Below, in pieces: positions 26,255 to 34,273 of a stretch of 53,589 nt of DNA. This stretch comes from Desulfobacterales bacterium (GTDB lineage Bacteria > Desulfobacterota > Desulfobacteria > Desulfobacterales > CAFBRK01), in contig JAIPEL010000017.1 in the NCBI GenBank assembly GCA_021737185.1, positions 1-53,589 on the forward strand, read 5' to 3'. Each line of letters opens with the position of its first letter. The stretch's first letter is position 1. Under the pieces are notes generated by a model. It saw only the letters and a program-made list of their open reading frames with translations. It was not told the origin of the DNA and searched no databases. A program made the position numbers and the translations under genes.

Positions 26255-27799
26255 ATGAGCGAATCGGAAAAATGGAAGGTCCTGGTCATCGATGACGAAG
26301 AGGGCATCCGCCGGGTGATGCGCATCAACCTGGAGGATGCCGGCTACGAGGTCGCTGTGGCAGAAGACGGTGAAACCGGCCTCCAGGTGTGCGAAACGTT
26401 CCGGCCGCAGATCGTCATCACCGACATCCGCATGCCGAAAATGGACGGCATCGCCGTTCTAGAGGCGATCAAGGACCGGTTCGCCGATACCGAAGTGATC
26501 GTGGTCACGGCTTTCGGCGAAATGGACGTGGCCATTTCCGCCCTGCAGCTCGACGCTTCGGATTTTATCGCCAAACCGGTCAACGACGAGGCCCTGTTCG
26601 TCGCCCTGGACAGGGCCCGGGAGCGGTGGCGCGTCCGCAGACAAATCAAAGACTACACCGCCTTTCTCGAGCGGGGCTGGACGGAAACGACCCAGGAGCT
26701 GCTGGAGACCTTCGCTTTCCAGCAGAACCTGATCGAAAGCTCCATGGACGGAATCCTGGGCATCGACCAAAACGACCGGGTGGTGATCTTCAACCGGAGC
26801 CTGGAGCAGATGCTCGGCTATAAAAAGGGAGAAGCCCTTCACCAACTGCCCCTTTCCGCGTTTTTCCCGCCGGGAGGGCAGGAGGCGCTGTGGGAGGCGG
26901 TTCGGGAGGAAGCATACGGGGGGCGGGACCGTCTTTTTCTGTATGAAACCCAAATGCGGGAAAAATCCGGCAAGCAGGTGCCGGTGCAAGTCTCGGCCAC
27001 GGTCCTCTATGAGGAGAAGCGGGAATCGGGGCTGGTCCTCTTTATTCGGGATTTGAGAGAACTCCGCCGCCTGGAGCGGGAGATGGCCGACCAGGCGCGG
27101 ATCCTTCACCAGGACAAGATGATGTCCTTAGGAAGGCTGGCGGCCAGTGTGGTCCATGAAATCAACAACCCCCTGGCCGGGATTTTAAACTATCTGCGCC
27201 TGATGCGGAAAATCGCCGGCCGCGGCCCCCTCACCGAGGCGGACCAGAAAAAATTCAGGGACTACCTGGCCGTCGTCGAACAGGAAACCGAGCGCTGCAG
27301 CCAAATCGTTTCAGGGCTGCTGACTTTCTCCCGAAAGACCCCGCCCCGACGGGAACCCGTTCAGACGGCCGACCTGATCCGGCGCTGCGTCCTGCTGAGC
27401 CAGCACAAGCTCCAGCTGAACCACATCAAGCTGGCCACCGACGTCGCCGATTCGATTCCGGAGATCGACGGCGACATCAACAGCCTGCAGCAGTGCGTGA
27501 TCAACCTGATCTTCAACGCCATCGACGCGATGCCAGACGGCGGAAGCCTCCACTTGACCGCCTTTGAGGACAAGAAGAACCGGGAGGTGGTCATCAGCGT
27601 CGCCGACACCGGCGCGGGGATTTCACCGGAGCACCTTCCCCGGATCTTCGAACCGTTTTACACCACCAAAAAAGAGGGCTACGGCGTCGGCCTGGGCCTT
27701 TCCACGGTGTACGGAATCATGCAGGATCACAAGGGGAGGGTGGAGGTCGACAGCAAGCCGGGCCAGGGCACCACGTTTCGCCTGGTGTTTCCAAGCTGA
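26255..27799 (+). CDS. Hybrid sensor histidine kinase (REC-PAS-HisKA-HATPase)
   Basis: A 514-aa soluble two-component kinase without membrane segments. The N-terminal receiver (residues 7-125) has the acidic pair VIDDEE, phospho-acceptor Asp57 in VITDIRMPKMDG, and Thr and Lys in VVTAFGE and FIAKPVN. A coiled linker leads to a PAS domain (about 165-285), then the H box ASVVHEINNPLAGIL (His about 301) and the ATPase boxes NLIFNAIDAM, VADTGAGI and GVGLGLSTVYG. The receiver-first order suggests input from another kinase. It lies immediately upstream of the sigma-54 promoter region of the Hdr operon and probably belongs to its control circuit. Confidence 0.9.
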   Translation: MSESEKWKVLVIDDEEGIRRVMRINLEDAGYEVAVAEDGETGLQVCETFRPQIVITDIRMPKMDGIAVLEAIKDRFADTEVIVVTAFGEMDVAISALQLDASDFIAKPVNDEALFVALDRARERWRVRRQIKDYTAFLERGWTETTQELLETFAFQQNLIESSMDGILGIDQNDRVVIFNRSLEQMLGYKKGEALHQLPLSAFFPPGGQEALWEAVREEAYGGRDRLFLYETQMREKSGKQVPVQVSATVLYEEKRESGLVLFIRDLRELRRLEREMADQARILHQDKMMSLGRLAASVVHEINNPLAGILNYLRLMRKIAGRGPLTEADQKKFRDYLAVVEQETERCSQIVSGLLTFSRKTPPRREPVQTADLIRRCVLLSQHKLQLNHIKLATDVADSIPEIDGDINSLQQCVINLIFNAIDAMPDGGSLHLTAFEDKKNREVVISVADTGAGISPEHLPRIFEPFYTTKKEGYGVGLGLSTVYGIMQDHKGRVEVDSKPGQGTTFRLVFPS

Positions 27800-27806
27800 T
27801 CGTTTT

Positions 27807-27915
27807 GTTGCAAATATGTTTCAGCATATGCAAAATCATTGCAACACAACTTTTTATTACTAAATTTCAGATAGTAATAAACATAGCGTTGCATTATACG
27901 TTTTAATAGTGCAAC
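27807..27915 (+). promoter_or_regulatory. Dyad cluster, candidate upstream activator sites
   Basis: GTTGCA-N16-TGCAAC at 27888-27915, a second GTTGCA..TGCAAC pair at 27807-27845 with TTGCAAATATG / CATATGCAA inside, and a perfect 10-base dyad TTTATTACTA-N9-TAGTAATAAA at 27853-27881. All lie 90-200 bp upstream of a sigma-54 promoter, the usual place for an NtrC-type activator. The encoded activator at 41030 is the obvious candidate binder, but this is inference. Confidence 0.55.
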
Positions 27916-28002
27916 AGTTTCCGCCTTTTTTTCCCCGGCCCGATTCATCGCCATTGCGTCAACCTCCCGGAGTATCACTCTTTTCCGGCAGCGAACCTCC
28001 TG

Positions 28003-28017
28003 TGGCACGCTCTGTGC
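28003..28017 (+). promoter_or_regulatory. Sigma-54 promoter of the Hdr operon
   Basis: TGGCACG-CTCT-GTGC: the GG (28004-28005) and GC (28016-28017) are ten bases apart, as required for -24/-12 promoters, and it differs from TGGCACG-N4-TTGC at one position. It lies about 70 bp before the first gene of the operon. Confidence 0.75.
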
Positions 28018-28086
28018 GTATAAGAGCCATATTCCCAAAAACGGCCTGCAGCCGCCGCTGGAAAAGGGTGCGGCTTTCAGCACCGG

Positions 28087-28566
28087 ATGGTTTTTCGTAA
28101 AGGAAACAGCGGCATCGCCGGGCCGGACGACGCCGCCCAGGGAGGAGCCGTGGCGTTCCAGCGAGTGCCCATCATCGTCGTCGACGACGAACCCGACATG
28201 CAGATGTTTCTTTCCACCCTGCTCGAGGAGAACGGTTTCGAGCCGATCATCGCCAAGAATGCCGTCGAGGGGCTCGAAATGGCCAGGTCCCTGGAACCGG
28301 CCTGCATCATCTTGAACGCCATGATCCCGGAGGACGACGGCCTGTCGATGTACGTCAACCTAAAGTGCGACGAACGGCTCAAAACCGTGCCGGTCATCAT
28401 GCTCAGCGCCATCGCCCAGAAAATATATTCCCATTACCCGCATCTTCGCAGCCTGCCGCAGGGGCAGCCGCTCCCGGAGCCGGAGGCCTTCCTGGAAAGT
28501 CCGCCCGACACCGACGAGCTGCTGCGGGAGATTCACCGGCTGGCCGGGCTCGAAAAGCCCGCCTGA
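28087..28566 (+). CDS. Pseudo-receiver protein
   Basis: A 159-aa single-domain CheY-like protein. The acidic pair is present (IIVVDDEPDM, residues 33-34). However, the phospho-acceptor position reads CIILNAMIPEDDG, with Asn77 in place of Asp, and the conserved lysine motif reads FLESPPD, where Ser replaces Lys. It should not be phosphorylated in the normal way. A 22-residue N-terminal extension precedes the domain; a GTG at 28150 close behind GGAGGAG is an alternative start. It is the first gene after the sigma-54 promoter and only 12 bp before the first hdrA, so it may be a structural or phosphorylation-independent partner of the Hdr complex. Confidence 0.8.
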   Translation: MVFRKGNSGIAGPDDAAQGGAVAFQRVPIIVVDDEPDMQMFLSTLLEENGFEPIIAKNAVEGLEMARSLEPACIILNAMIPEDDGLSMYVNLKCDERLKTVPVIMLSAIAQKIYSHYPHLRSLPQGQPLPEPEAFLESPPDTDELLREIHRLAGLEKPA

Positions 28567-28578
28567 AGGGGGAACGTT

Positions 28579-31500
28579 ATGTCGATTCGAATCGGTTTTT
28601 ACATCTGCCACTGCGGCATCAATATCGCCTACCGGGTGCGAGTGGCCGAAGTCGCCGATTTCGCGCGAAAACTCAGGAACGTCGTTGTCGCCAGGGACTA
28701 CAAGTTCATGTGTTCCGACCCGGGCCAGGAAATGATCGAAAAGGACATCGCCGAGTACGGTCTCACCCGGGTGGTGGTCGCTTCCTGCTCGCCGCGGCTC
28801 CATGAAAAGACGTTTCAAGGGGCCTGCCGGCGGGCGGGACTCAACCCGTATATGTTTCAGATGGCCTCGGTGCGGGAGCAGGTCTCCTGGGTGACGGCAA
28901 ACGAAGACGAGGCCACGGCCAAGGCCAAGACCCTGGCCGCTGCGGCCATCAACCGGGTCCAGTTCCACCGGGGGCTGGAAACGCGGCAAGTGCCGGTCCG
29001 CCCTGAAATCCTGGTGGTCGGCGGCGGTATCGCGGGCATGCAGGCGGCCCTGGACATCGGCAGCGCCGGCCACAAAGTCTATCTGGTGGAGAAAAACACC
29101 ACCATCGGCGGGCACATGCTCCAGTTCGACAAGACCTTCCCGACCCTCGACTGCGCAGCCTGCATCGGCACCCCCAAAATGGTCGATGTGGCTCAGAATG
29201 CAGACATCGAGCTGCTCACCCACAGCGAGGTCACCGAAGTCACCGGCTACATCGGCAACTATGTCGCCAAAATCCGGAAAAACCCCCGCTATGTCAAAGA
29301 AGGGGTCTGCACCGGCTGCGGGGAGTGCGCCAAGGCCTGTCCGGTGAGCCTCCCCAGCGAGTGGGACGTGGGCATCGGCGAGCGCAAGGCCGTCTTCCGC
29401 GCGTTTCCCCAGGCGGTGCCGATCACCTTCTGCATCGACAAAAAGGACCGGGCGCCGTGTGTGTCCGCCTGCCCGGCCGGCGTCAACGTCCAGGGCTATG
29501 TCCAGTTGATCAAGATAGGCAAATACGAGGAGGCCTACCGGCTGATCCAGCAGCGGCTGCCGCTGCCGGGGGTTCTCGGCAGGGTGTGCCCCCACCCGTG
29601 TGAAAACGAATGCCGCCGGGTTCAGGTGGACGCGCCCGTGGCGATCCGCGACCTGAAGCGCTTTGCCGCAGACCAGGTGGATGTCGACGCCTTGCCGGTG
29701 CCGGAAATCGAAGACCGGCCCGAGAAGGTGGCGGTCATCGGCGGAGGGCCGGCCGGCTTGACCGTGGCCTACGACCTTCGACTCAAGGGGTATGGCGTGA
29801 CCATCTTCGAGGCGCTTGGCAAGCTGGGGGGAATGCTGCGGGTCGGCATCCCCGACTACCGGCTGCCGGCCGATATCCTGGACAAGGAGATCGGCTATAT
29901 TCTTCGAATGGGAGTGGAAGCCCGCACCGGCGTCCGATTCGGAGACGATTTCACCCTGGAGGATCTCAAAAAGGAAGGCTTTTCCGCGGTATTTGTCGGG
30001 GTAGGCGCCCACGGCTCGCTGAAGCTGGGGATCCCCGGCGAACAGGAGACCGAGGGGGTCATTGACGCCGTCGATTTTCTCCGGGAGGTCAACCTCGGCT
30101 ACGGGAAAAAACCGGGCCGCCGGGTGGCGATCATCGGCGGCGGCAATGTGGCCATCGATGCCGCGCGGGTGGCCCTCCGGCTCGGCGCCGAATCGGTCAC
30201 CGTCGTCTACCGCCGCTCGGAAACCGAAATGCCGGCCTATGCCGAAGAGATCGAAGGGGCCAAAGAAGAAGGGGTGGCGTTTCATTATCTCACCGCCCCG
30301 GTGGGAATCGAGGCCCAAGAGGGCCGTCTGACAGGCCTTACATGCATCAAAACCGAACTCGGTCCTCCGGATGCCAGCGGGCGACGGCGGCCGGTTCCGG
30401 TGGAAGGCTCGGAGTTCGTCATCGACTGCGATGCCTTGATCCCGGCCATCGGCCAGCGCGCCGACACCTCATGGGCCCCCATGGCGGCGGGAATCGAGTG
30501 GTCCCGCCGCAACACGATCCAAGTTTCTTTCGGGACCCTCCAGACCGGCATTGGCCATGTGTTTGCCGGCGGCGACGCGGTCACCGGGCCGGCAACCGTG
30601 GTGGAGGCCGTGGCCGCCGGCCACCGCGCCGCCGACGGAATCATGCGGTTTCTTTCCGGCCTCCTCGAAGAAAAACAGGACGAGGCTGACGAGGCGCCGG
30701 CCGAAGCAGCCGCCAAAAAAGAAAATTGGAGTGCGGTTCCGGAAGGACTCCCGGTTCAGGCCCGGCAGTCGCTTTCCCATCTTCCGGTCGAGAGCCGGGC
30801 ACGATCATTTGACGAGGCTGCCCTGGGATTTTCCGAGGAACAGGCCAAAACCGAGGCCGAGCGGTGTCTGAACTGCGGGGTCTGCTGTGAATGCATGGAA
30901 TGCGTCCGGGCCTGCGAGGCAAACGCGATCGATCACACCATGGTCCCCGAGGAGGTCGAGGTCAAGGTCGGCAGCATCATTCTTGCCACCGGCTATGACC
31001 TGCTCGACCCCACCCCCATCAAGCAGTTCGGCTACGGCCGGTTTGCCAACGTCTACACGAGCCTGGAATTCGAGCGGCTCAGCAACGCCACCGGCCCCAC
31101 CGGCGGCAGCATCATGATGCGGGATGAAAACGGCGAATTCAGCCGCCCCCCCGGCAGCGTCGCCCTGATCCACTGCGTCGGCAGCCGGGACGTCAACTAC
31201 CACGAGTACTGCTCCAGGGTCTGCTGCATGTACGCGTTGAAGTACTCCCATCTGATCAAGGAAAAGGTGGGCCACGATACGAAGGTCTACGATTTTTACA
31301 TCGACATGCGCTGCTTTGGCGAGGGATACGAAGAATTCTATCGGCGGTGCCAGGAGGAGGGGACCGTCTTTGTAAGGGGGAAGGTGGCTGAAATCACCGA
31401 CCGGCCCGAATCCGCAGAAGAAGAAGGCAAGCTGATCTGCCTGGCCGAAGACACCCTGCTGGGGGAAAGAATCCGGGTGCCGGTCGACATGGCCGTGCTT

Positions 31501-31998
31501 TGCACGGCCATCCAGGCGCAGCCGGACGCCCCGTCGGTGGGAAGAATCTTCGGCGTCAACATCGGCTCCGACGGCTTCTTCCTCGAAGAGCATCCCAAAC
31601 TGGGCCCACTGAACACCGCCACCGACGGGGTCTTTCTGGCCGGCGCCTGCCAGTCGCCCAAGGACATCCCCGACACCGTGTCCCAGGCCTCCGGCGCGGC
31701 GGCCAAGTCTCTGGCCCTGGCCACCCGCGGAGAAGTCCAGGTCCCCTCGACCATTTCCTGGATCGATCCGGACGTCTGCGCCGGATGCAAGCAGTGTATC
31801 GGGTTGTGCCCCTATTCGGCCATCGAATTCGACGAGAGACGGGGGGTATCGGTGATCAACGAAGCCGTATGCAAGGGCTGCGGCAGCTGCAGCGGGTTTT
31901 GTCCCAGCGGGGCGGCCCAGGTGAAGCATTTCAAAAAACGGCAGCTTTTTGCCGAATTCGAAGGCATCATGGATGCCATCGATGCGGTGGGGATGTAA
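28579..31998 (+). CDS. hdrA: HdrA with inserted GltD/NfnB-like module
   Basis: An 1139-aa flavo-iron-sulfur protein of the HdrA family, the subunit that can bifurcate electrons at FAD. Residues 1-135 are the HdrA N-terminal domain. The FAD motif VVGGGIAGMQAAL is near 146, and a ferredoxin half-motif CTGCGECAKACP is near 243. A complete GltD/NfnB-like NAD(P)H oxidoreductase module is then inserted (about 288-700): CVSACPAGVNVQ, CPHPCENECRR, VAVIGGGPAGLTVAYD and VAIIGGGNVAIDAAR. HdrA resumes with CLNCGVCCECMEC (about 763) and SRVCCMYALKYS, and ends with two [4Fe-4S] motifs (CAGCKQCIGLCP, CKGCGSCSGFCP). The insertion suggests that NAD(P)H feeds electrons directly to the HdrA flavin. Confidence 0.9.
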   Translation: MSIRIGFYICHCGINIAYRVRVAEVADFARKLRNVVVARDYKFMCSDPGQEMIEKDIAEYGLTRVVVASCSPRLHEKTFQGACRRAGLNPYMFQMASVREQVSWVTANEDEATAKAKTLAAAAINRVQFHRGLETRQVPVRPEILVVGGGIAGMQAALDIGSAGHKVYLVEKNTTIGGHMLQFDKTFPTLDCAACIGTPKMVDVAQNADIELLTHSEVTEVTGYIGNYVAKIRKNPRYVKEGVCTGCGECAKACPVSLPSEWDVGIGERKAVFRAFPQAVPITFCIDKKDRAPCVSACPAGVNVQGYVQLIKIGKYEEAYRLIQQRLPLPGVLGRVCPHPCENECRRVQVDAPVAIRDLKRFAADQVDVDALPVPEIEDRPEKVAVIGGGPAGLTVAYDLRLKGYGVTIFEALGKLGGMLRVGIPDYRLPADILDKEIGYILRMGVEARTGVRFGDDFTLEDLKKEGFSAVFVGVGAHGSLKLGIPGEQETEGVIDAVDFLREVNLGYGKKPGRRVAIIGGGNVAIDAARVALRLGAESVTVVYRRSETEMPAYAEEIEGAKEEGVAFHYLTAPVGIEAQEGRLTGLTCIKTELGPPDASGRRRPVPVEGSEFVIDCDALIPAIGQRADTSWAPMAAGIEWSRRNTIQVSFGTLQTGIGHVFAGGDAVTGPATVVEAVAAGHRAADGIMRFLSGLLEEKQDEADEAPAEAAAKKENWSAVPEGLPVQARQSLSHLPVESRARSFDEAALGFSEEQAKTEAERCLNCGVCCECMECVRACEANAIDHTMVPEEVEVKVGSIILATGYDLLDPTPIKQFGYGRFANVYTSLEFERLSNATGPTGGSIMMRDENGEFSRPPGSVALIHCVGSRDVNYHEYCSRVCCMYALKYSHLIKEKVGHDTKVYDFYIDMRCFGEGYEEFYRRCQEEGTVFVRGKVAEITDRPESAEEEGKLICLAEDTLLGERIRVPVDMAVLCTAIQAQPDAPSVGRIFGVNIGSDGFFLEEHPKLGPLNTATDGVFLAGACQSPKDIPDTVSQASGAAAKSLALATRGEVQVPSTISWIDPDVCAGCKQCIGLCPYSAIEFDERRGVSVINEAVCKGCGSCSGFCPSGAAQVKHFKKRQLFAEFEGIMDAIDAVGM

Positions 31999-32078
31999 CG
32001 GCCGCTGGTTTGCGCCTTTTCTCGGAGGATCTGGCCAAAAAGGTGATGTCGGTTTTACCGCCGAGACGCAGAGATTGG

Positions 32079-32202
32079 AAATGCCTAAAATGAGCTTGAA
32101 TGCCTAAAATTATGGAATACGGCCTGTTTGATATGAAAGCCGGAGCGAAGCGACACCGATATTTTAGGCACTTTAGGCATTATAGATCATTTTAGGCATT
32201 TA
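32079..32202. repeat. TGCCTAAAA palindromic element, copy 2
   Basis: AATGCCTAAAATGAGCTTGA units on the left, TTTAGGCA units on the right, with the centre CCGGAGCGAAGCGACACCG. It is homologous to 20785-20912. It interrupts the operon between the first hdrA and the mvhD-like gene. A GCCGAGACGCAGAGA motif precedes it. Confidence 0.8.
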
Positions 32203-32244
32203 TCAGGCTGCCTTCCATCACGAAGACAGAAACAGGAGACTGAC

Positions 32245-32670
32245 ATGGAAGACGATTTCGAGCCCACCATCATCGCTTTTGTCTGCAACTGGTGCACTTA
32301 TACCGCCGCGGATCTGGCCGGCACCTCCCGGCTGCTCTATCCGAAGAACGTCCGGTTGATCCGGGTGATGTGCACCGGCATGGTCGATCCCCAGTACGTG
32401 ATCAAGGCACTGATAGAGGGGGCCGACGGCGTCCTGGTCAGCGGATGCCATCCCGGGGACTGCCATTACATCAACGGCAACTTCAAGGCGCGGCGGAGAA
32501 TCAAGCTGCTCAAGGAAATTCTGCCCCGGTTCGGCTTTGCTCCGGAGCGGCTTCGGCTGACCTGGATCGGCGCCAGCGACGGGATCCAGTTTGCCAAGAC
32601 TATGGATACCCTGGTCGATCAGATCAAGGAGCTGGGCCCGAATGAGGCCAAGCTCAAGATGGTGATTTAG
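32245..32670 (+). CDS. MvhD/FlpD-like [2Fe-2S] electron-transfer protein
   Basis: A 141-aa protein of the MvhD/FlpD family (delta subunit), which bridges an electron donor to HdrA. The motifs are IIAFVCNWCTYTAADLAG, IRVMCTGMVDPQYVIKAL and GVLVSGCHPGDCHYINGN, with cysteines expected to bind a [2Fe-2S] cluster. The C-terminal half has the family LLKEILPRFGFAPERLRLTWIGASDG. Its presence between HdrA and an FdhB-like gene suggests it docks one of them on HdrA. GGAGA lies upstream of the ATG. Confidence 0.93.
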   Translation: MEDDFEPTIIAFVCNWCTYTAADLAGTSRLLYPKNVRLIRVMCTGMVDPQYVIKALIEGADGVLVSGCHPGDCHYINGNFKARRRIKLLKEILPRFGFAPERLRLTWIGASDGIQFAKTMDTLVDQIKELGPNEAKLKMVI

Positions 32671-32672
32671 TT

Positions 32673-32802
32673 GATTGGTTGATTCGTTGATTGGATGAGT
32701 GGTGATCGGATGAAGGGTCTGGGCAATAGACAATCGAATGCTGATTCTGTGTTTGTTTCATTCCCATTTGACCATTAGACCAATTGACCAATCAACCAAA
32801 TA
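32673..32802. repeat. TTGATTGG short-repeat inverted pair
   Basis: GTTGATTGGTTGATTCGTTG at the left and the inverse form GACCAATTGACCAATCAACC at the right, with AT-rich sequence between. It fills the mvhD-fdhB gap. It is of the same repeat-array style as the GGTTC arrays but has a different unit. Confidence 0.55.
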
Positions 32803-32814
32803 CAGGGGGGGGAA

Positions 32815-33954
32815 ATGTCAAAAACCGGAAAACTGAATATCGCAGAAGGGGACCTGCTGGGCACGATCCAGGCGTTTTTCAGGTCGGTTCTGGCCCGGGA
32901 AGAGATCGGTGCCATTCTCGTGCCCCAGGTGCTGCCCATGAAAAACGTCGTCATGCCGATGCTGGTGAGCGATCCGGAGCATCTGTCGGCAGCCGATCCG
33001 CTGGCGCCGTGCTTTCCCATGAATGCGGCAAAGCTCGCCTCGCGGCTGACCCGGAAGCCGGCCGGCAGCCGAATCGCCCTGGTGATGCGCCCCTGCGAAA
33101 TCCGCGCGTTTGTGGAACTGGTCAAGCTCAACCAGGCAAACACCGACGAGGTCCTGATCATCGGCATCGACTGCCTCGGCGCCTTTACCAACGCCGACTA
33201 CCGGAAAATCGCCAGGGAAAGCGTGGCGGACTCGACCCGCCTGTTCGTCCAAAATGCCGAAAAAGGCATTTCTGACGCCTTTGGCGGCATCGAGCTGGCA
33301 AAGGCATGCCGGGCCTGCGAGCATCCGATCCCAGAGACGGCGGACCTGTCCATCGGGCTGGTTGGCATCGACACGGCAAGTGAAATTCTCATCGAGGCCC
33401 GAACCGAAAAAGGCGAGGAATTCTTCGACAAATTGGACATCGAAAAGGCTCCGATGCCGGCATCCCGGCAACAAGCTGTTTCGTCCCTTGTTGCGCAGAG
33501 AACGGAGTTCCGGGACCGCATGTTTGCCGAAACCGACGAGGCGACCGACAGCATCGAAAAACTGACCGCCTACCTGGGCGCCTGCGTCAACTGCTACAAC
33601 TGCCGCGTGGCCTGCCCGGTGTGCTACTGCAGAGAATGCGTGTTCACCACGGACGTCTTCGACCACGAACCCTCGCGCTATCTTCGCTGGGCGGCTCGGA
33701 AAGGGTCGGTGAAAATGCCCACCGACACGGTCTTTTTCCATGTGACCCGGATCGCCCACATGAGCACCGCGTGCGTCGGCTGCGGCCAGTGCAGCAACGC
33801 ATGCCCCAACGAGGTCCCGGTCATGGAGCTGTTCCGCACCCTGGCCATGCGAACCCAAAAAGCCTTCGACTACGAAGCCGGGAGAAACCTCGAGGAAAAA
33901 CCGCCGCTTTCCGAGTTCCGGGAGGACGAATTCAAGGAGGTGGTGGGGGTTTGA
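32815..33954 (+). CDS. FdhB/FrhB-like iron-sulfur flavoprotein subunit
   Basis: A 379-aa member of the coenzyme F420 hydrogenase/formate dehydrogenase beta-subunit group. The family segment is IALVMRPCEIRAFVELVKL followed by LIIGIDCLGAFTN. The cysteine motifs are CRACEHP, CVNCYNCRVACPVCYCREC (about residues 263-281) and a ferredoxin motif CVGCGQCSNACPNEVP (about 322-337). This suggests FAD plus at least two [4Fe-4S] clusters. In a complex with MvhD and HdrA it may exchange electrons with formate dehydrogenase, ferredoxin or F420-like carriers; no catalytic dehydrogenase subunit is present in the window. The ATG follows GGGGGGGAA. Confidence 0.88.
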   Translation: MSKTGKLNIAEGDLLGTIQAFFRSVLAREEIGAILVPQVLPMKNVVMPMLVSDPEHLSAADPLAPCFPMNAAKLASRLTRKPAGSRIALVMRPCEIRAFVELVKLNQANTDEVLIIGIDCLGAFTNADYRKIARESVADSTRLFVQNAEKGISDAFGGIELAKACRACEHPIPETADLSIGLVGIDTASEILIEARTEKGEEFFDKLDIEKAPMPASRQQAVSSLVAQRTEFRDRMFAETDEATDSIEKLTAYLGACVNCYNCRVACPVCYCRECVFTTDVFDHEPSRYLRWAARKGSVKMPTDTVFFHVTRIAHMSTACVGCGQCSNACPNEVPVMELFRTLAMRTQKAFDYEAGRNLEEKPPLSEFREDEFKEVVGV

Positions 33955-34117
33955 TCGGATGTCAGAGGTCAGAGGTCAGAGGTCCGGAACTGCCCGATGT
34001 CAGATGTCGGAGGTCCGAGGTCAGAAAGGACCCGATATCGGATTTCCAAAGGACTGAGGACTAAAAACACAGATGCCAGCCCGGCCGTCCCGTTCGTGAA
34101 CGGGATTTGATCAATGC

Positions 34118-34230
34118 TGAAACTTCTTTCGAAGCCTCTGTCTGTGTAGGGAACGGCCTCCGTGCCGTTCCGCGAGGCACGACACGGAGGTCGTGCCCTA
34201 CAAAAGACGTCGCCGTCGAACGAAGTTTCA
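34118..34230. repeat. Palindromic element, TGAAACTTC family, copy 3
   Basis: The ends are TGAAACTTCTTTCGAAGCC (34118-34136) and CGTCGAACGAAGTTTCA (34214-34230). Inside, GGAACGGC..GCCGTTCC and GGCACGAC..GTCGTGCC hairpins. A TGATCAATGC trailer precedes it, and short GTCAGAGG repeats fill 33960-34030. It sits only 43 bp upstream of the second hdrA start. Confidence 0.8.
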
Positions 34231-34273
34231 GACAAGATGTCAGAAACGCAACATATCCTCGAAAGGCCGCAGC

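Noticed and set aside
28360..30318. 652-codon antisense frame opposite the first hdrA
   Set aside because: It is a shadow of the GC-rich hdrA coding frame; no domain or ribosome binding site is recognisable.
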